Assembly (NCBI GenBank): GCA_963758555.1
Contig: CAVWVW010000003.1
Coordinates: 806,001-870,000 of the forward strand
DNA length: 64,000 bases
Source of the DNA: CAIUMH01 sp963758555
GTDB taxonomy: Bacteria > Actinomycetota > Acidimicrobiia > Acidimicrobiales > RAAP-2
Direction: 5' to 3'
Under the pieces are notes generated by a model. That model was not told the origin of the DNA and made no database searches. It worked only from the letters and a program-made list of their open reading frames with translations. This document shows positions 41,897 to 50,807 of the stretch, in pieces (position 1 is the first letter of the stretch; every line of letters starts with the position of its first letter). The position numbers and the translations under genes were made by a program.

Positions 41897-43561
41897 GTGC
41901 AACAGACAGCAGCCGGCATGAGCAAGTTCATCTTCGTGACCGGTGGCGTCTCGTCGTCGCTCGGCAAAGGCCTCACAGCCTCGTCGTTGGGCCGACTCCT
42001 CAAGCAGCGTGGCCTGCGCATCACGATGTGCAAGCTCGATCCCTACATCAACGTCGATCCGGGCACCATGAACCCCGGAGAGCACGGTGAGGTCTACGTC
42101 ACTGACGACGGGGGAGAGACGGACCTCGATCTCGGTCACTACGAGCGCTTCATCGACGAGAGCCTCAATCGCAACTCGAACACCACGACGGGGTCGATCT
42201 ACTCGTCGGTGATCGCCAAGGAGCGACGGGGCGACTACCTGGGCAAGACCGTCCAGGTGATCCCTCACGTGACCGACGAGATCAAAGAGCGCATCCGACG
42301 TCTGGCCACGGAGGATCTTGACGTGGTCATCGTTGAGATCGGCGGGACCGTCGGTGACATCGAGATCGTTCCCTTCGTCGAGGCCATCAGGCAGTTCCGC
42401 TCCGACGTGGGGCGCGACAACGTCTGTTACGTCCACCTCTCGCTCGTGCCCTACCTGGCAACGTCAGGTGAGCAGAAGACGAAGCCGACCCAGCACTCGG
42501 TCACCGAGCTCCGCAGTCGAGGCATCCAACCCGACGTCATCGTCTGTCGCTCCGATCAGGCCATCTCCGATGCGCTCAAGATGAAGATCTCTCGGTTGTG
42601 CGACGTCCCGGTGGAGGCTGTGATCTCTGCGGTCGACGCGCCCAGCATCTACGAGATCCCCCTCGCCATGCAGGATGAGGGGCTCGATCAGATCGTCATG
42701 GAGCGGCTGCGCATCGACATCGACGAGCACCCCATCGATCTCCAGGCCTGGGAAGGGCTCGTCGAGCGGGTCGAGACGCTGCACCGCTCGGTGCGACTTG
42801 GGATCATCGGCAAGTACGTGAACATGCCCGACGCCTACCTCTCCATCGTCGAGTCGCTCCGCCACGCAGGCTTCCACCACGCCGCTGCGATCGATCTCGT
42901 CTGGATCGACGCCGAGCTCGTCCCCTCTGAGGTCGACGCCGATCAGCTCGAGACACTTGACGGGATCGTCATCCCGGGAGGCTTTGGTGAGCGCGGGATC
43001 GAGGGGATGATCACCGCAGCCCAGATTGCACGAGAGCGACAGATTCCGCTGCTGGGCATCTGCTTGGGGATGCAGGTCATGGTGGTCGAGGCGGCTCGGC
43101 ACCTGGCCGAGATGGAGGGAGCCAACTCCACGGAGTTCGATCCGGCGACCGCCTTCCCCGTGATCGACCTCATGGAGGAGCAGATCGACATCGCCGACCT
43201 CGGAGGCACCATGAGGCTCGGGGCCTATCCGGCCATGCTGACGCCAGGCAGCGAGGTGGCCCGTCTCTACGGAGCCGAGGTCGTCTCAGAGCGCCACCGC
43301 CATCGCTTCGAGTTCAACGCTCGCTTCAAGGCGCGCCTGGAGGAGACGGGCATGGTCTGCTCCGGCACCTCGCCGGACGGTCGTTTGGTGGAGTTCATCG
43401 AGCGTCACGACCACCCCTTCTTCGTGGGCACGCAGGCGCATCCTGAGTTCAAGTCGCGTCCCGATCGACCACACCCCTTGTTCCAAGGCCTCCTCGATGC
43501 CTCCATGGCACGTCGTTCGGGCCGCGAGCCGAGGCTCCTCGATCTCGACGCTGTGAGCTGA
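41897..43561 (+). CDS. pyrG: CTP synthase
   Basis: A 554-residue enzyme that aminates UTP to CTP with glutamine. The synthetase half begins FIFVTGGVSSSLGKGLTASS and has KLDPYINVDPGTMNPGEHGE. The glutaminase half has the nucleophilic Cys in PLLGICLGMQ and the His/Glu pair in GTQAHPEFKSRP. GTG 41897 has GGTGGAAG in front; ATG 41918, which matches the family N-terminus, lacks a ribosome-binding site, so either is possible. Confidence 0.95.
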   Translation: MQQTAAGMSKFIFVTGGVSSSLGKGLTASSLGRLLKQRGLRITMCKLDPYINVDPGTMNPGEHGEVYVTDDGGETDLDLGHYERFIDESLNRNSNTTTGSIYSSVIAKERRGDYLGKTVQVIPHVTDEIKERIRRLATEDLDVVIVEIGGTVGDIEIVPFVEAIRQFRSDVGRDNVCYVHLSLVPYLATSGEQKTKPTQHSVTELRSRGIQPDVIVCRSDQAISDALKMKISRLCDVPVEAVISAVDAPSIYEIPLAMQDEGLDQIVMERLRIDIDEHPIDLQAWEGLVERVETLHRSVRLGIIGKYVNMPDAYLSIVESLRHAGFHHAAAIDLVWIDAELVPSEVDADQLETLDGIVIPGGFGERGIEGMITAAQIARERQIPLLGICLGMQVMVVEAARHLAEMEGANSTEFDPATAFPVIDLMEEQIDIADLGGTMRLGAYPAMLTPGSEVARLYGAEVVSERHRHRFEFNARFKARLEETGMVCSGTSPDGRLVEFIERHDHPFFVGTQAHPEFKSRPDRPHPLFQGLLDASMARRSGREPRLLDLDAVS

Positions 43562-43568
43562 GCTCGTC

Positions 43569-44108
43569 GTGACCGAGTTCGCGCTCGGAGCGATCGAGCC
43601 GATCTTCGAAGGCCACGTCTTCGGCGTCGAGCGGCGCCACGTCACAGGTGACGGTGCGGCGTTCGACCGCGAGGTCGTCACCCATCCTGGCGCGGTGGTG
43701 GTCCTGGGCGTTGGCGAGTCGGGGCAGGTCCTGGTCCTCGAGCAGTTTCGGGCCACGGTGGGGGAGCGGATCTTCGAGCTGCCAGCCGGCACCTTGGACG
43801 TCGAAGGGGAAGCCCCCGCGGTGGCTGCTCGGCGTGAGCTGATCGAGGAGACTGGCTTCGACGCCGCCACGTTCGAGCTGCTCGGGACCTTCCTCAACTC
43901 GCCGGGCTACTCCACGCAGGCGACGTCGATCTACCTGGCCACCGAGCTGCGTCACGTCGGACGGAGCCCCGTTGGTCCCGAAGAGCTCGACATGGTCGTC
44001 TGGCACATGAGCCCCGACGAGGCGCTCGAGATGGTGGGCGACGGCAGGATTCGAGATGCCATGTCGGCGCTTGGCCTGATGCTCTTCGCTCGGAGGCGAG
44101 GTGGATGA
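43569..44108 (+). CDS. NUDIX hydrolase, ADP-ribose pyrophosphatase type
   Basis: A 179-residue NUDIX enzyme. The box is G-TLDVEG-E-APAVAA-RRELIEETG, and the upstream EQFRATVGERIFELPAG is typical of ADP-ribose/nucleotide-sugar pyrophosphatases. The order pyrG-NUDIX-xerD is standard in actinobacteria. GTG start seven bases after pyrG; its end overlaps xerD. Confidence 0.9.
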   Translation: MTEFALGAIEPIFEGHVFGVERRHVTGDGAAFDREVVTHPGAVVVLGVGESGQVLVLEQFRATVGERIFELPAGTLDVEGEAPAVAARRELIEETGFDAATFELLGTFLNSPGYSTQATSIYLATELRHVGRSPVGPEELDMVVWHMSPDEALEMVGDGRIRDAMSALGLMLFARRRGG

Positions 44109-45051
44109 TCGACACCCCACTGAGGAGATCGAGGCCTACCTGACCTTCCTCGGGGTGGAGAAGGGTCGCTCCCCTCGGACGCTCGAGAGCTACCGGCGAG
44201 ATCTCGTGGCTCTTGAGCACTTCCTCGCCGAGCGGGGGGTGAGCCTCGGCGAGGCGACTGCCGGTGATCTCGATGCAGCGCTCGAGCATCAGCGCAGGCT
44301 CGGTCGCTCGGAGGCCACGGTGTCGAGGGCTCGCTCCTCGATGCGTGGGCTCTACGGCTTCTTGGTCGACGAGGGGAGCCTTGTCCACGACCCCACCGAG
44401 ACGATCGGGACGATCGCCGTGCCGGCGCGGCTGCCGAAGGCGCTCGGCGAAGACGAGGTGCAGCGACTCTTGGACGGCATCAGCCTCGACGACCCGCTCT
44501 CTCGGCGCGACCGAGCGCTGCTCGAGCTCCTCTACGCCACCGGAGCTCGTGTCTCAGAGCTGATCGCGCTCAACCTCGAGGACCTGGCCTACGACGAGGG
44601 CCTCCTGCGCCTGGTGGGCAAGGGGGACAAGGAGCGCTTGGTGCCCGTCGGGCGCAGCGCCCAGCGCGCCCTCGGGTCGTGGCTCGAGCAAGGCGGGAGG
44701 GCACAGCTGCTCGCCGGCGCTCGGCAGGATCGGGACGCGCTTCGAGCCGTCTTCGTGAACCAGCGAGGGCGCAGGCTCACCCGTCAGGGAGCCCATCTCA
44801 TCGTGCAGCGCCGCGCCCATGCCGCCGGCATCGAGCGTTCGGTGAGCCCCCACGTGCTCCGACACTCCTGCGCGACGCACATGCTCGCCCACGGAGCAGA
44901 CGTGCGGATCGTCCAAGAGCTCTTGGGCCATGCCTCGGTGGCGACCACGCAGCTCTACACCAGGGTGTCGAGCACGCATCTCCAGGCTGCGTACCAAGCC
45001 GCCCACCCCCGGGCGTCAGACGACACCCCGAGGAGCAGAGGTCGGCTCTAG
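44101..45051 (+). CDS. xerD: Tyrosine recombinase XerD-like
   Basis: A 316-residue site-specific recombinase that with a partner resolves chromosome dimers at dif. The SAM-like N-terminal domain spans residues 1-90. Catalytic residues are Arg in LYATGARVSELIAL, Lys in GKGDKERLVPVG, H-x-x-R in SPHVLRHSCATHML, His in LLGHASVATTQ and the nucleophilic Tyr in LYTRVS. Its place downstream of pyrG marks it as the housekeeping enzyme and not a mobile-element integrase. Confidence 0.93.
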   Translation: MDDRHPTEEIEAYLTFLGVEKGRSPRTLESYRRDLVALEHFLAERGVSLGEATAGDLDAALEHQRRLGRSEATVSRARSSMRGLYGFLVDEGSLVHDPTETIGTIAVPARLPKALGEDEVQRLLDGISLDDPLSRRDRALLELLYATGARVSELIALNLEDLAYDEGLLRLVGKGDKERLVPVGRSAQRALGSWLEQGGRAQLLAGARQDRDALRAVFVNQRGRRLTRQGAHLIVQRRAHAAGIERSVSPHVLRHSCATHMLAHGADVRIVQELLGHASVATTQLYTRVSSTHLQAAYQAAHPRASDDTPRSRGRL

Positions 45052-45060
45052 GCTGGGGAG

Positions 45061-45396
45061 ATGGCCACCTCCCTCGAACAGCAACGGCGCGCCCAGCTTG
45101 AAGGCGAGCGAGGACGTCTGAGGACTGACCTCCACGATCTGGGCCTCGAAGCGGACGGTGAGCAGGCCTACGACGACAACTTCGCTGACTCCTCGCAGGT
45201 GACCGCCGAGCGGGGTGAGGCCGAAGCGCTGGCGGGCGAGCTCTTCGAGACCCTCAGCGAGGTCGAGGCGGCCCTTGGCCGCCTCGACGATGGCACCTAC
45301 GGGTTGTGCACGCGCTGCGGGGCGGCCATCGGTGCCGATCGGCTTGAAGCCATGCCCGCAGCCGCCCTGTGCATCAGCTGCGCCTCTAAGGCCTGA
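45061..45396 (+). CDS. TraR/DksA-type zinc-finger protein
   Basis: A 111-residue protein. An N-terminal helical hairpin (about residues 1-75) precedes a C4 zinc finger CTRCGAAIGADRLEAMPAAA with a final CISC. The DxxDxA-type tip of true DksA is not clearly present, so it is a DksA-like regulator of unknown target. It follows xerD by nine bases and is probably cotranscribed. Confidence 0.87.
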   Translation: MATSLEQQRRAQLEGERGRLRTDLHDLGLEADGEQAYDDNFADSSQVTAERGEAEALAGELFETLSEVEAALGRLDDGTYGLCTRCGAAIGADRLEAMPAAALCISCASKA

Positions 45397-45404
45397 GCAG
45401 CTCG

Positions 45405-46157
45405 ATGGTCTCGTCGCCCACCGGTGTGCGACGGTCGTTCACGCGGCCGTCGAATCGGGTGCTCCTCGTCGGAGCCGTGGTGGTGCTCGGGATCTGGCTG
45501 ATCGCGGCGGGCAACATCACCCAGGTGATGCTGATCGGCCTCGCTGTCCTGATCCCCTCGATCGTCCTGCACGAGATCGCCCACGGTGCGGTGGCCGCTG
45601 CTCTCGGGGACAACACCGCACGGCGAGCGGGTCGCTTGAGCCTCAACCCGGCGAAGCACGTGGATCCTCTTGGCACGTTGGTCCTGCCTGCGATCACCAT
45701 CCTGGGTGGTCTGGGCTTCATCGGCTGGGCCAAGCCGGTGCCCATCGACACGCGCAAGCTCCGCCATGGTCGCAACGGCGCCCTGGCGGTCTCGCTGGCC
45801 GGTCCCATGATGAACGTGCTCTTGATGGTCGGCGCCTACGTGGGGTTCAAGGCGACCTACCAGCCCTCAGACCTCTTTCAGCCCAGCGTCATCGTGCAGG
45901 TCTTCTACTACCTGGGCCTCACCAACCTGTGGCTGGCGTGCTTCAACTTGCTCCCCGTGCCGCCCCTCGACGGCTCTGCGGTCTTGGAGCGCTTCCTGCC
46001 GTCCCAGGCGTGGCCTCGCTACCTGCGGATCCGCCCGTACTTCTTTCCCGTCGTCATCGGGTTCGTTCTGGTCTCCACCATGCTCCACCTCGGCCTGCTC
46101 ACCGGGCTGAGCAACTGGCTGACCGGCCGCTGGGACTCGGTCTTGGGCCTGAGCTAG
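45405..46157 (+). CDS. Site-2 protease family membrane metalloprotease (M50)
   Basis: A 250-residue integral membrane protease. The zinc motif HEIAHG is at about residues 55-60 within IPSIVLHEIAHGAVAAALGD, and the third ligand Asp is in NLLPVPPLDGSAVL. About six hydrophobic segments are present. It belongs to the short SpoIVFB/YwhC-like group without PDZ domains. The substrate is unknown. It converges with trpS. Confidence 0.88.
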   Translation: MVSSPTGVRRSFTRPSNRVLLVGAVVVLGIWLIAAGNITQVMLIGLAVLIPSIVLHEIAHGAVAAALGDNTARRAGRLSLNPAKHVDPLGTLVLPAITILGGLGFIGWAKPVPIDTRKLRHGRNGALAVSLAGPMMNVLLMVGAYVGFKATYQPSDLFQPSVIVQVFYYLGLTNLWLACFNLLPVPPLDGSAVLERFLPSQAWPRYLRIRPYFFPVVIGFVLVSTMLHLGLLTGLSNWLTGRWDSVLGLS

Positions 46158-47138
46158 CGAGGAGCCAGCAGGCCGATGGCCTCTGCGGCGCGCTGATAGG
46201 TGACGTCGGCGATCGAGGCGGCCTTGGCGGCCCCGAGGCCGAGCACGTCGAGCACGGCGCCAGGATCGGCGCTGATCGTTGCGTAGCGCTCTTGGAGCGG
46301 GGTGAGCATCTCGATCACTGCGGCAGCGACGTCGCTCTTGAGCTCGCCGTAGCGCTCATAGCGCTCCGCCACCTCGGAGGGGACCGCGCCGGTCGCTGCG
46401 GCCAAGAGATCGAGCAGGTTCGCTATGCCGGGCTTCTTCTCTCGGTCATAGGTGACCTCGTTGTCGTTGTCGGTCACCGCCCTCTTGATCTTTCGCTCGA
46501 TGTCTTTCGGGTCGTCCAGGATGCTGATCGTGCCCTGCGGCGACGAGACCGACTTCGACATCTTGCGCGTGGGCTCCTGGAGGTCCATGACGCGGGCCGC
46601 CACCGTGGGCACCGCCGCCTCGGGCACGGTGAAGACGTCCCCGTAGTGATGGTTGTAGCGGATGGCGAGCTCTCTGCGTGAGCTCGAGGTGCTGGCGCTG
46701 ATCGTGGCCGACGGGGACCAGCTCGGCGTCGTAGAGGAGGATGTCGGCCGCCATCAACACGGGGTAGGTGAGCACCCCGGCCTTGACCGACTCCTGGCCC
46801 GCGCCCTTCTCCTTGAACTGGGTCATGCGGCGCAGCTCGCCCACCGTGGCCGTGCACTCGAGCAGCCACGTGAGCTGCTGATGGGCGGCCACGTGGCTCT
46901 GGATGAACAGGGTGCACCGCTCGGGATCGAGACCCGCTGCGAGCAGCAGGCAGGCGGCGTCGATCGTCTTTCGTCGAAGCTCGGTGGGCTCGACGGGTCC
47001 TGTCAGTGCGTGGAGATCGACCACGCAGTAGAGGGCATCGGAGCGGTCTTGCTCGGCCACCCACTCGCGCACCGCACCGAGGTAGTTGCCGAGATGCAGA
47101 TCACCTGAGGGTTGGATGCCAGAGAGGACGCGGGCCAT
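46154..47138 (-). CDS. trpS: Tryptophanyl-tRNA synthetase, interrupted by a +1 frameshift
   Basis: The first frame has SGIQPSGDLHLGNYLGAVRE (HIGH-type motif), MTQFKEKGAG and VLMAADILLYDAELVPVGHD, then loses sense after HLELTQR. One base on, the frame reads ELAIRYNHHYGDVFTVPE, then RKMSKSVSSPQGTISILDDP (KMSKS loop), to the stop at 46154. The extra base lies in the CAGAGAG run near 46670-46676. Corrected length is 327 residues, normal for bacterial TrpRS. As the enzyme is essential, a sequence error is the best explanation unless a second copy exists. Confidence 0.92.
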
Positions 47139-47223
47139 GGCCGCTCATCCTACGAGATCGACCCTTCGCGACCGATCCCCACGCTCCCTGGCTCTGCGTC
47201 GTGGTTCGGTAGGCTGACCAACT

Positions 47224-48015
47224 GTGACCTACGTCGTGTCGACGCCGACGTTCAGTGGACCTCTCGAGCTGCTCTTGAGTCTGGTGACGACCCACGAGCT
47301 CGACATCCTCGACATCGAGCTGGCCCCGGTCGTCGATGCCTTCGTCCGAGAGGTCGTCCACGCCACAGGAGAGCTGCCGCTCGAGCAGCTGAGCGAGTTC
47401 CTCCTGGTCGCCGCCATCCTCTTGGAGCTCAAGTCCCGACGGCTCCTCCCTGGGCCTGATGAGGTCGATGAAGACGAAGAGCTCGTGGGCTGGGAGGAGC
47501 GTGACGTCCTCCTCGCCCGCTTGCTCGAGCTGCGGGCCTACGCCGCGGCATCCGATCTGTTCGCCGGCTTGCTCGAGGCTGCCAGCGCCTCGATCCCGAG
47601 ATCGGCTGGGCTTGAGAGCGACTTCGTGGTGACGGCGCCCGATCTCTTGGTCGACGTCACCGGATCGATGATCGCCGAGGCCTACCTTCGAGCCGTCGAG
47701 GAGCGTCCTGAGGAGCTCGTCGATCTCAGCCACGTCACGATCGATGCGGTGACGGTCGCCGAGACCGTGGCCACGCTGGCTCGAAGCCTGCCGCGCCGTG
47801 GGACGGTCACCTTCAGGGCGCTCGTGACAGGGCTCGAGATCCGTCTCGAGATCATCGTGCACTTCTTGGCCATCTTGGAGCTGTGCAAGCTTGGTCGCGT
47901 CGCGCTCGGGCAGGGCTCCACGTTCGGCGATCTCCAGATCTCATGGATTGGTGACGAGCCTGATCCCGAAGACATCATCTCTGGCACCTTGGAGGTCGAC
48001 AGCTATGACGGATGA
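47224..48015 (+). CDS. scpA: Segregation and condensation protein A
   Basis: A 263-residue kleisin subunit that bridges SMC heads in the chromosome condensation complex. The N-terminal part has FSGPLELLLSLVTTHELDIL and LLVAAILLELKSRRLLPG; the C-terminal winged helix has VTFRALVTGLEIRLEIIVHF, FLAILELCKLGRV. GTG start, with its end overlapping scpB by 11 bases. Confidence 0.93.
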   Translation: MTYVVSTPTFSGPLELLLSLVTTHELDILDIELAPVVDAFVREVVHATGELPLEQLSEFLLVAAILLELKSRRLLPGPDEVDEDEELVGWEERDVLLARLLELRAYAAASDLFAGLLEAASASIPRSAGLESDFVVTAPDLLVDVTGSMIAEAYLRAVEERPEELVDLSHVTIDAVTVAETVATLARSLPRRGTVTFRALVTGLEIRLEIIVHFLAILELCKLGRVALGQGSTFGDLQISWIGDEPDPEDIISGTLEVDSYDG

Positions 48016-48580
48016 CGAGCTGCAACGTGCACTCGAAGCGGTGCTCACCGTGGCTCTCGAGCCCGTGTCGACGAAGGAGCTGGCGGAGACGACTGGCGAG
48101 CCCGAGGCAACGGTCCGTGCGTCGCTCGAGCGGATCGCCGAGGATCTTCAAGTCACAGGGCGAGGCTTCGTGGTCGTCGAGCTGGCGTCGGGCTGGCGCT
48201 TGCAGTCGAGCCCGGCCGCCGCAGAGACCGTGCAGCGCTTCGCGGTCCGCGAGGTCTCGACCCGTCTGTCGACCGCCGCGCTCGAGACCCTGGCCATCGT
48301 GGCCTACCGACAGCCCGTCTCCCGCTCCCAGATCGCCGCGCTCCGCGGGGTGAACGTCGATGGGGTGGTTCGGCTCCTCGAGCAGCGCGGCTACATCGAG
48401 GGCGTCGGCCACGCCGAGGGCCCCGGACTCCCTGTGCTCTATGGGACCACCGAGCTGTTCTTGGATCGCCTCGGTCTCGTCGAGCTCAGCCAGCTGCCTC
48501 GGCCTGAGGCGCTGCTGCCCGACGAGGAGGAGACCGATCGCCTCGTCGAGGATCTGGCGGGCACCGCCGGGCCGACGTGA
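48005..48580 (+). CDS. scpB: Segregation and condensation protein B
   Basis: A 191-residue partner of ScpA with two winged-helix domains: EAVLTVALEPVSTKELAETT at the N-terminus and STAALETLAIVAYRQPVSRS with IAALRGVNVDGVVRLLEQRG in the second. The ATG lies inside the end of scpA. The GTG of rluB overlaps its stop by four bases, so scpA-scpB-rluB are one coupled operon. Confidence 0.94.
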   Translation: MTDDELQRALEAVLTVALEPVSTKELAETTGEPEATVRASLERIAEDLQVTGRGFVVVELASGWRLQSSPAAAETVQRFAVREVSTRLSTAALETLAIVAYRQPVSRSQIAALRGVNVDGVVRLLEQRGYIEGVGHAEGPGLPVLYGTTELFLDRLGLVELSQLPRPEALLPDEEETDRLVEDLAGTAGPT

Positions 48581-49344
48581 GCGAGCCCGAAGCTCGAGAG
48601 CGCTTGCAGAAGGTGCTGGCTCGAGCCGGCTACGGAAGCCGCCGGGTGTGCGAGGACCTGATCATCGCCGGCCGGGTGCGCATCGACGGTGAGGTGGCGA
48701 TCATCGGCGACCGCGTGGACCCCGCAGCGGTCCGACTCGAGGTCGACGGCGCCCTGGCTCCGGTGGCTCCTGGTCTCGTGCACTACCTGCTCAACAAGCC
48801 GGCCGGAGTCGTCACGACCGCCTCGGACCCAGAGGGTCGGCGCACGGTCCTCGATCTCGTGCCAGCCTCGCCGCGCGTCTTTCCTGTGGGGCGCCTCGAC
48901 AAGATGACCGAAGGGCTGCTGCTGTTGACGAACGACGGCGCGCTGGCCTTCGACCTCACGCACCCCTCCAAGGGCGTGGAGAAGGAGTACCTCGCCAAAG
49001 TGGTCGGTGATCCGAGCCCGGCCGTGATCCGTCAGCTGCGTGAGGGCGTCGCACTCGAAGACGGCATCACCGCTCCCGCCAAGGTGGCGCGGGTGAGCGA
49101 GGGCCTGGTGCGCATCACCATCCACGAAGGCAGGAATCGCCAGGTTCGTCGCATGTGCGACGCCGTCGGGCACCCGGTGGAGCGACTGGTGCGCACCCGG
49201 ATCGGCGGCGTGGGTGACGCCACGCTCAAGCCCGGCACGTGGCGAGAGCTCACCTTCACCGAGGTCACCCGGTTGGCGAACGCCGTGGTGGCCAGTGCGG
49301 CAGAGCTGAGCACGGCACCCGATCTCGCACGACCTGCCAACTAG
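48577..49344 (+). CDS. rluB: 23S rRNA pseudouridine synthase, RluB/RsuA family
   Basis: A 255-residue enzyme. An N-terminal S4 domain (LQKVLARAGYGSRRVCEDLI) is followed by the catalytic domain with HYLLNKPAGVVTT and the active-site Asp in FPVGRLDKMTEGLLLLTNDG, then HEGRNRQVRRMC. It isomerises a uridine in 23S rRNA. The adjacency to scpAB is widely conserved. Confidence 0.93.
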   Translation: MSEPEARERLQKVLARAGYGSRRVCEDLIIAGRVRIDGEVAIIGDRVDPAAVRLEVDGALAPVAPGLVHYLLNKPAGVVTTASDPEGRRTVLDLVPASPRVFPVGRLDKMTEGLLLLTNDGALAFDLTHPSKGVEKEYLAKVVGDPSPAVIRQLREGVALEDGITAPAKVARVSEGLVRITIHEGRNRQVRRMCDAVGHPVERLVRTRIGGVGDATLKPGTWRELTFTEVTRLANAVVASAAELSTAPDLARPAN

Positions 49345-49350
49345 CATCGC

Positions 49351-49728
49351 GTGATCATGGCAAGCCACAGCGTGCGGGCGATCCGCGGTGCGACCACGGT
49401 GGAGGAAGACTCGGCGTCCGCCATCGAAGAGCGGACCATCGAGCTGTTGGCGACCATCATGGAGCGCAACGAGCTGAGCCACGACCAGGTGATCTCGATC
49501 CTGTTCACGGCCACGGGTGATCTGATCGCTGCCTTCCCAGCCACCGCTGCACGGCACGCCGGCTTCGGTGACGTGCCGCTCATCTGCGCGCAGGAGATCC
49601 CTGTTCCGGGATCGATGGCCCGGTGCGTGCGGCTCATGATGCACGTGACCACGACGGCAGACCCCGCTGAGATCCACCACATCTACCTGCATGACGCACA
49701 GGGCCTGCGCGATGACCTCCCCGCTTGA
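49351..49728 (+). CDS. aroH: Chorismate mutase, monofunctional AroH type
   Basis: A 125-residue chorismate mutase of the Bacillus AroH trimer type: VRAIRGATTVEEDSASAIEE (Arg near residue 11), the DVPLICAQEIPVPGSMARCV segment and the RLMMHVTT strand. It converts chorismate to prephenate, the substrate of the next gene. GTG 49351 or ATG 49357 may be the start. It overlaps tyrA by 17 bases. Confidence 0.93.
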   Translation: MIMASHSVRAIRGATTVEEDSASAIEERTIELLATIMERNELSHDQVISILFTATGDLIAAFPATAARHAGFGDVPLICAQEIPVPGSMARCVRLMMHVTTTADPAEIHHIYLHDAQGLRDDLPA

Positions 49729-50802
49729 CGAGGGGGCCGGCTCGCATGCGGTCGTCGTGGGTGTGGGGCTGATCGGCGGCTCGATTGCGCTGGCGCTCCG
49801 AGAGCAGGGCTGGCACGTCTCGGGCGTTGATCCCGATGAGGCTCGACTGGATGAGGCCCTCGACCGGGGCATCCTCGATGCCATCGGTGACGACCCTCGT
49901 GCCTCGCTCTTCGTGATCGCCACGCCGGCGGGTGCGGTGGTCGAGACAGCCCACGATCTGCTTCGCCGCCACGGCGACGACGGTGTCCTGGTGACGGACG
50001 TCGCTGGCATCAAGGCCGCCATCTGCTCGAGCATCGACGACCCCCGCTTCATCGGGGGTCACCCCATGGCAGGCTCCGAGCAGGCAGGCCTCGACGGAGC
50101 CAGGGCAGACCTCTTCGTCGGCGCCTCGTGGGTGCTCACGCCTGGACCCTCGACACCCCCAGGCCCCTACGCCGCGCCTGGCGGGCGTCTTGAAGAGCAT
50201 GGGCGCTCAACCTCTAGCCCTTGAGGCCAGTGACCATGACCGGTTGGTCGCGCACGTGAGCCACGTGCCCCACCTCGTGGCGGCGAGCCTCATGAACCAG
50301 GCTTCGGACGCGGCCGAGGATGACACGGCACTGCTCCAGCTCGCTGCTGGGGGCTTTCGCGACATGACGAGGATCGCCGCTGGCCAACCCGGCATCTGGC
50401 CTGACGTGGTCGTCGAGAACGCGGCGGCAATCCTGGAGGCCCTCGACGCCCTCACTGAGCAGCTCAGCGACGTGCGGGGGGCGCTGGCCACCGGCGACAG
50501 GACGACCATCCTGCGTGTGCTCGAGCGCGCCTCCCAGGCCCGCCAAGCGCTGCCTGGTGGCGCCACGGATCCGGGCAAGCTCGCCCAGGTGAGGATCCCG
50601 GTGCCCGACGAGCCAGGGGTCATCGCGCGCGTGGCGTCAGCGGCGTCAGATCTCGGCGTCAGCATGCTGGACCTCGAGATCGCGCACAGCATCGAGGGTG
50701 ACCGGGGTGTGTCTGATCGTGGTGGTGGCAGAGGACCAGGCAGAGCCGTATGCAGAGGCCCTTCGCGCCCAAGGGTTCATCTGCACCACCCAGGAGCTCT
50801 GA
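49712..50802 (+). CDS. tyrA: Prephenate dehydrogenase with ACT domain, two frameshifts
   Basis: TyrA oxidises prephenate toward tyrosine. Frame one has AVVVGVGLIGGSIALALREQ and FIGGHPMAGSEQAGLDGARA. Near 50165-50180 it shifts to RLAGVLKSMGAQPLALEASD and HVSHVPHLVAASLMNQASDA, then an ACT domain (RIPVPDEPGVIARVASAAS). After GDRGV, near 50708-50712, it shifts again to LIVVVAEDQAEPYAEALRAQ and ends at 50800-50802. Both shifts look like one extra base each; the corrected protein has 362 residues. In the uncorrected sequence the second part falsely fuses to aroA. Confidence 0.88.
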
Positions 50803-50807
50803 GGCAG

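Noticed and set aside
44101..45051. Second mobile-element integrase (tyrosine type)
   Set aside because: The location after pyrG and NUDIX and the full XerD motif set mark the housekeeping dimer-resolution recombinase.
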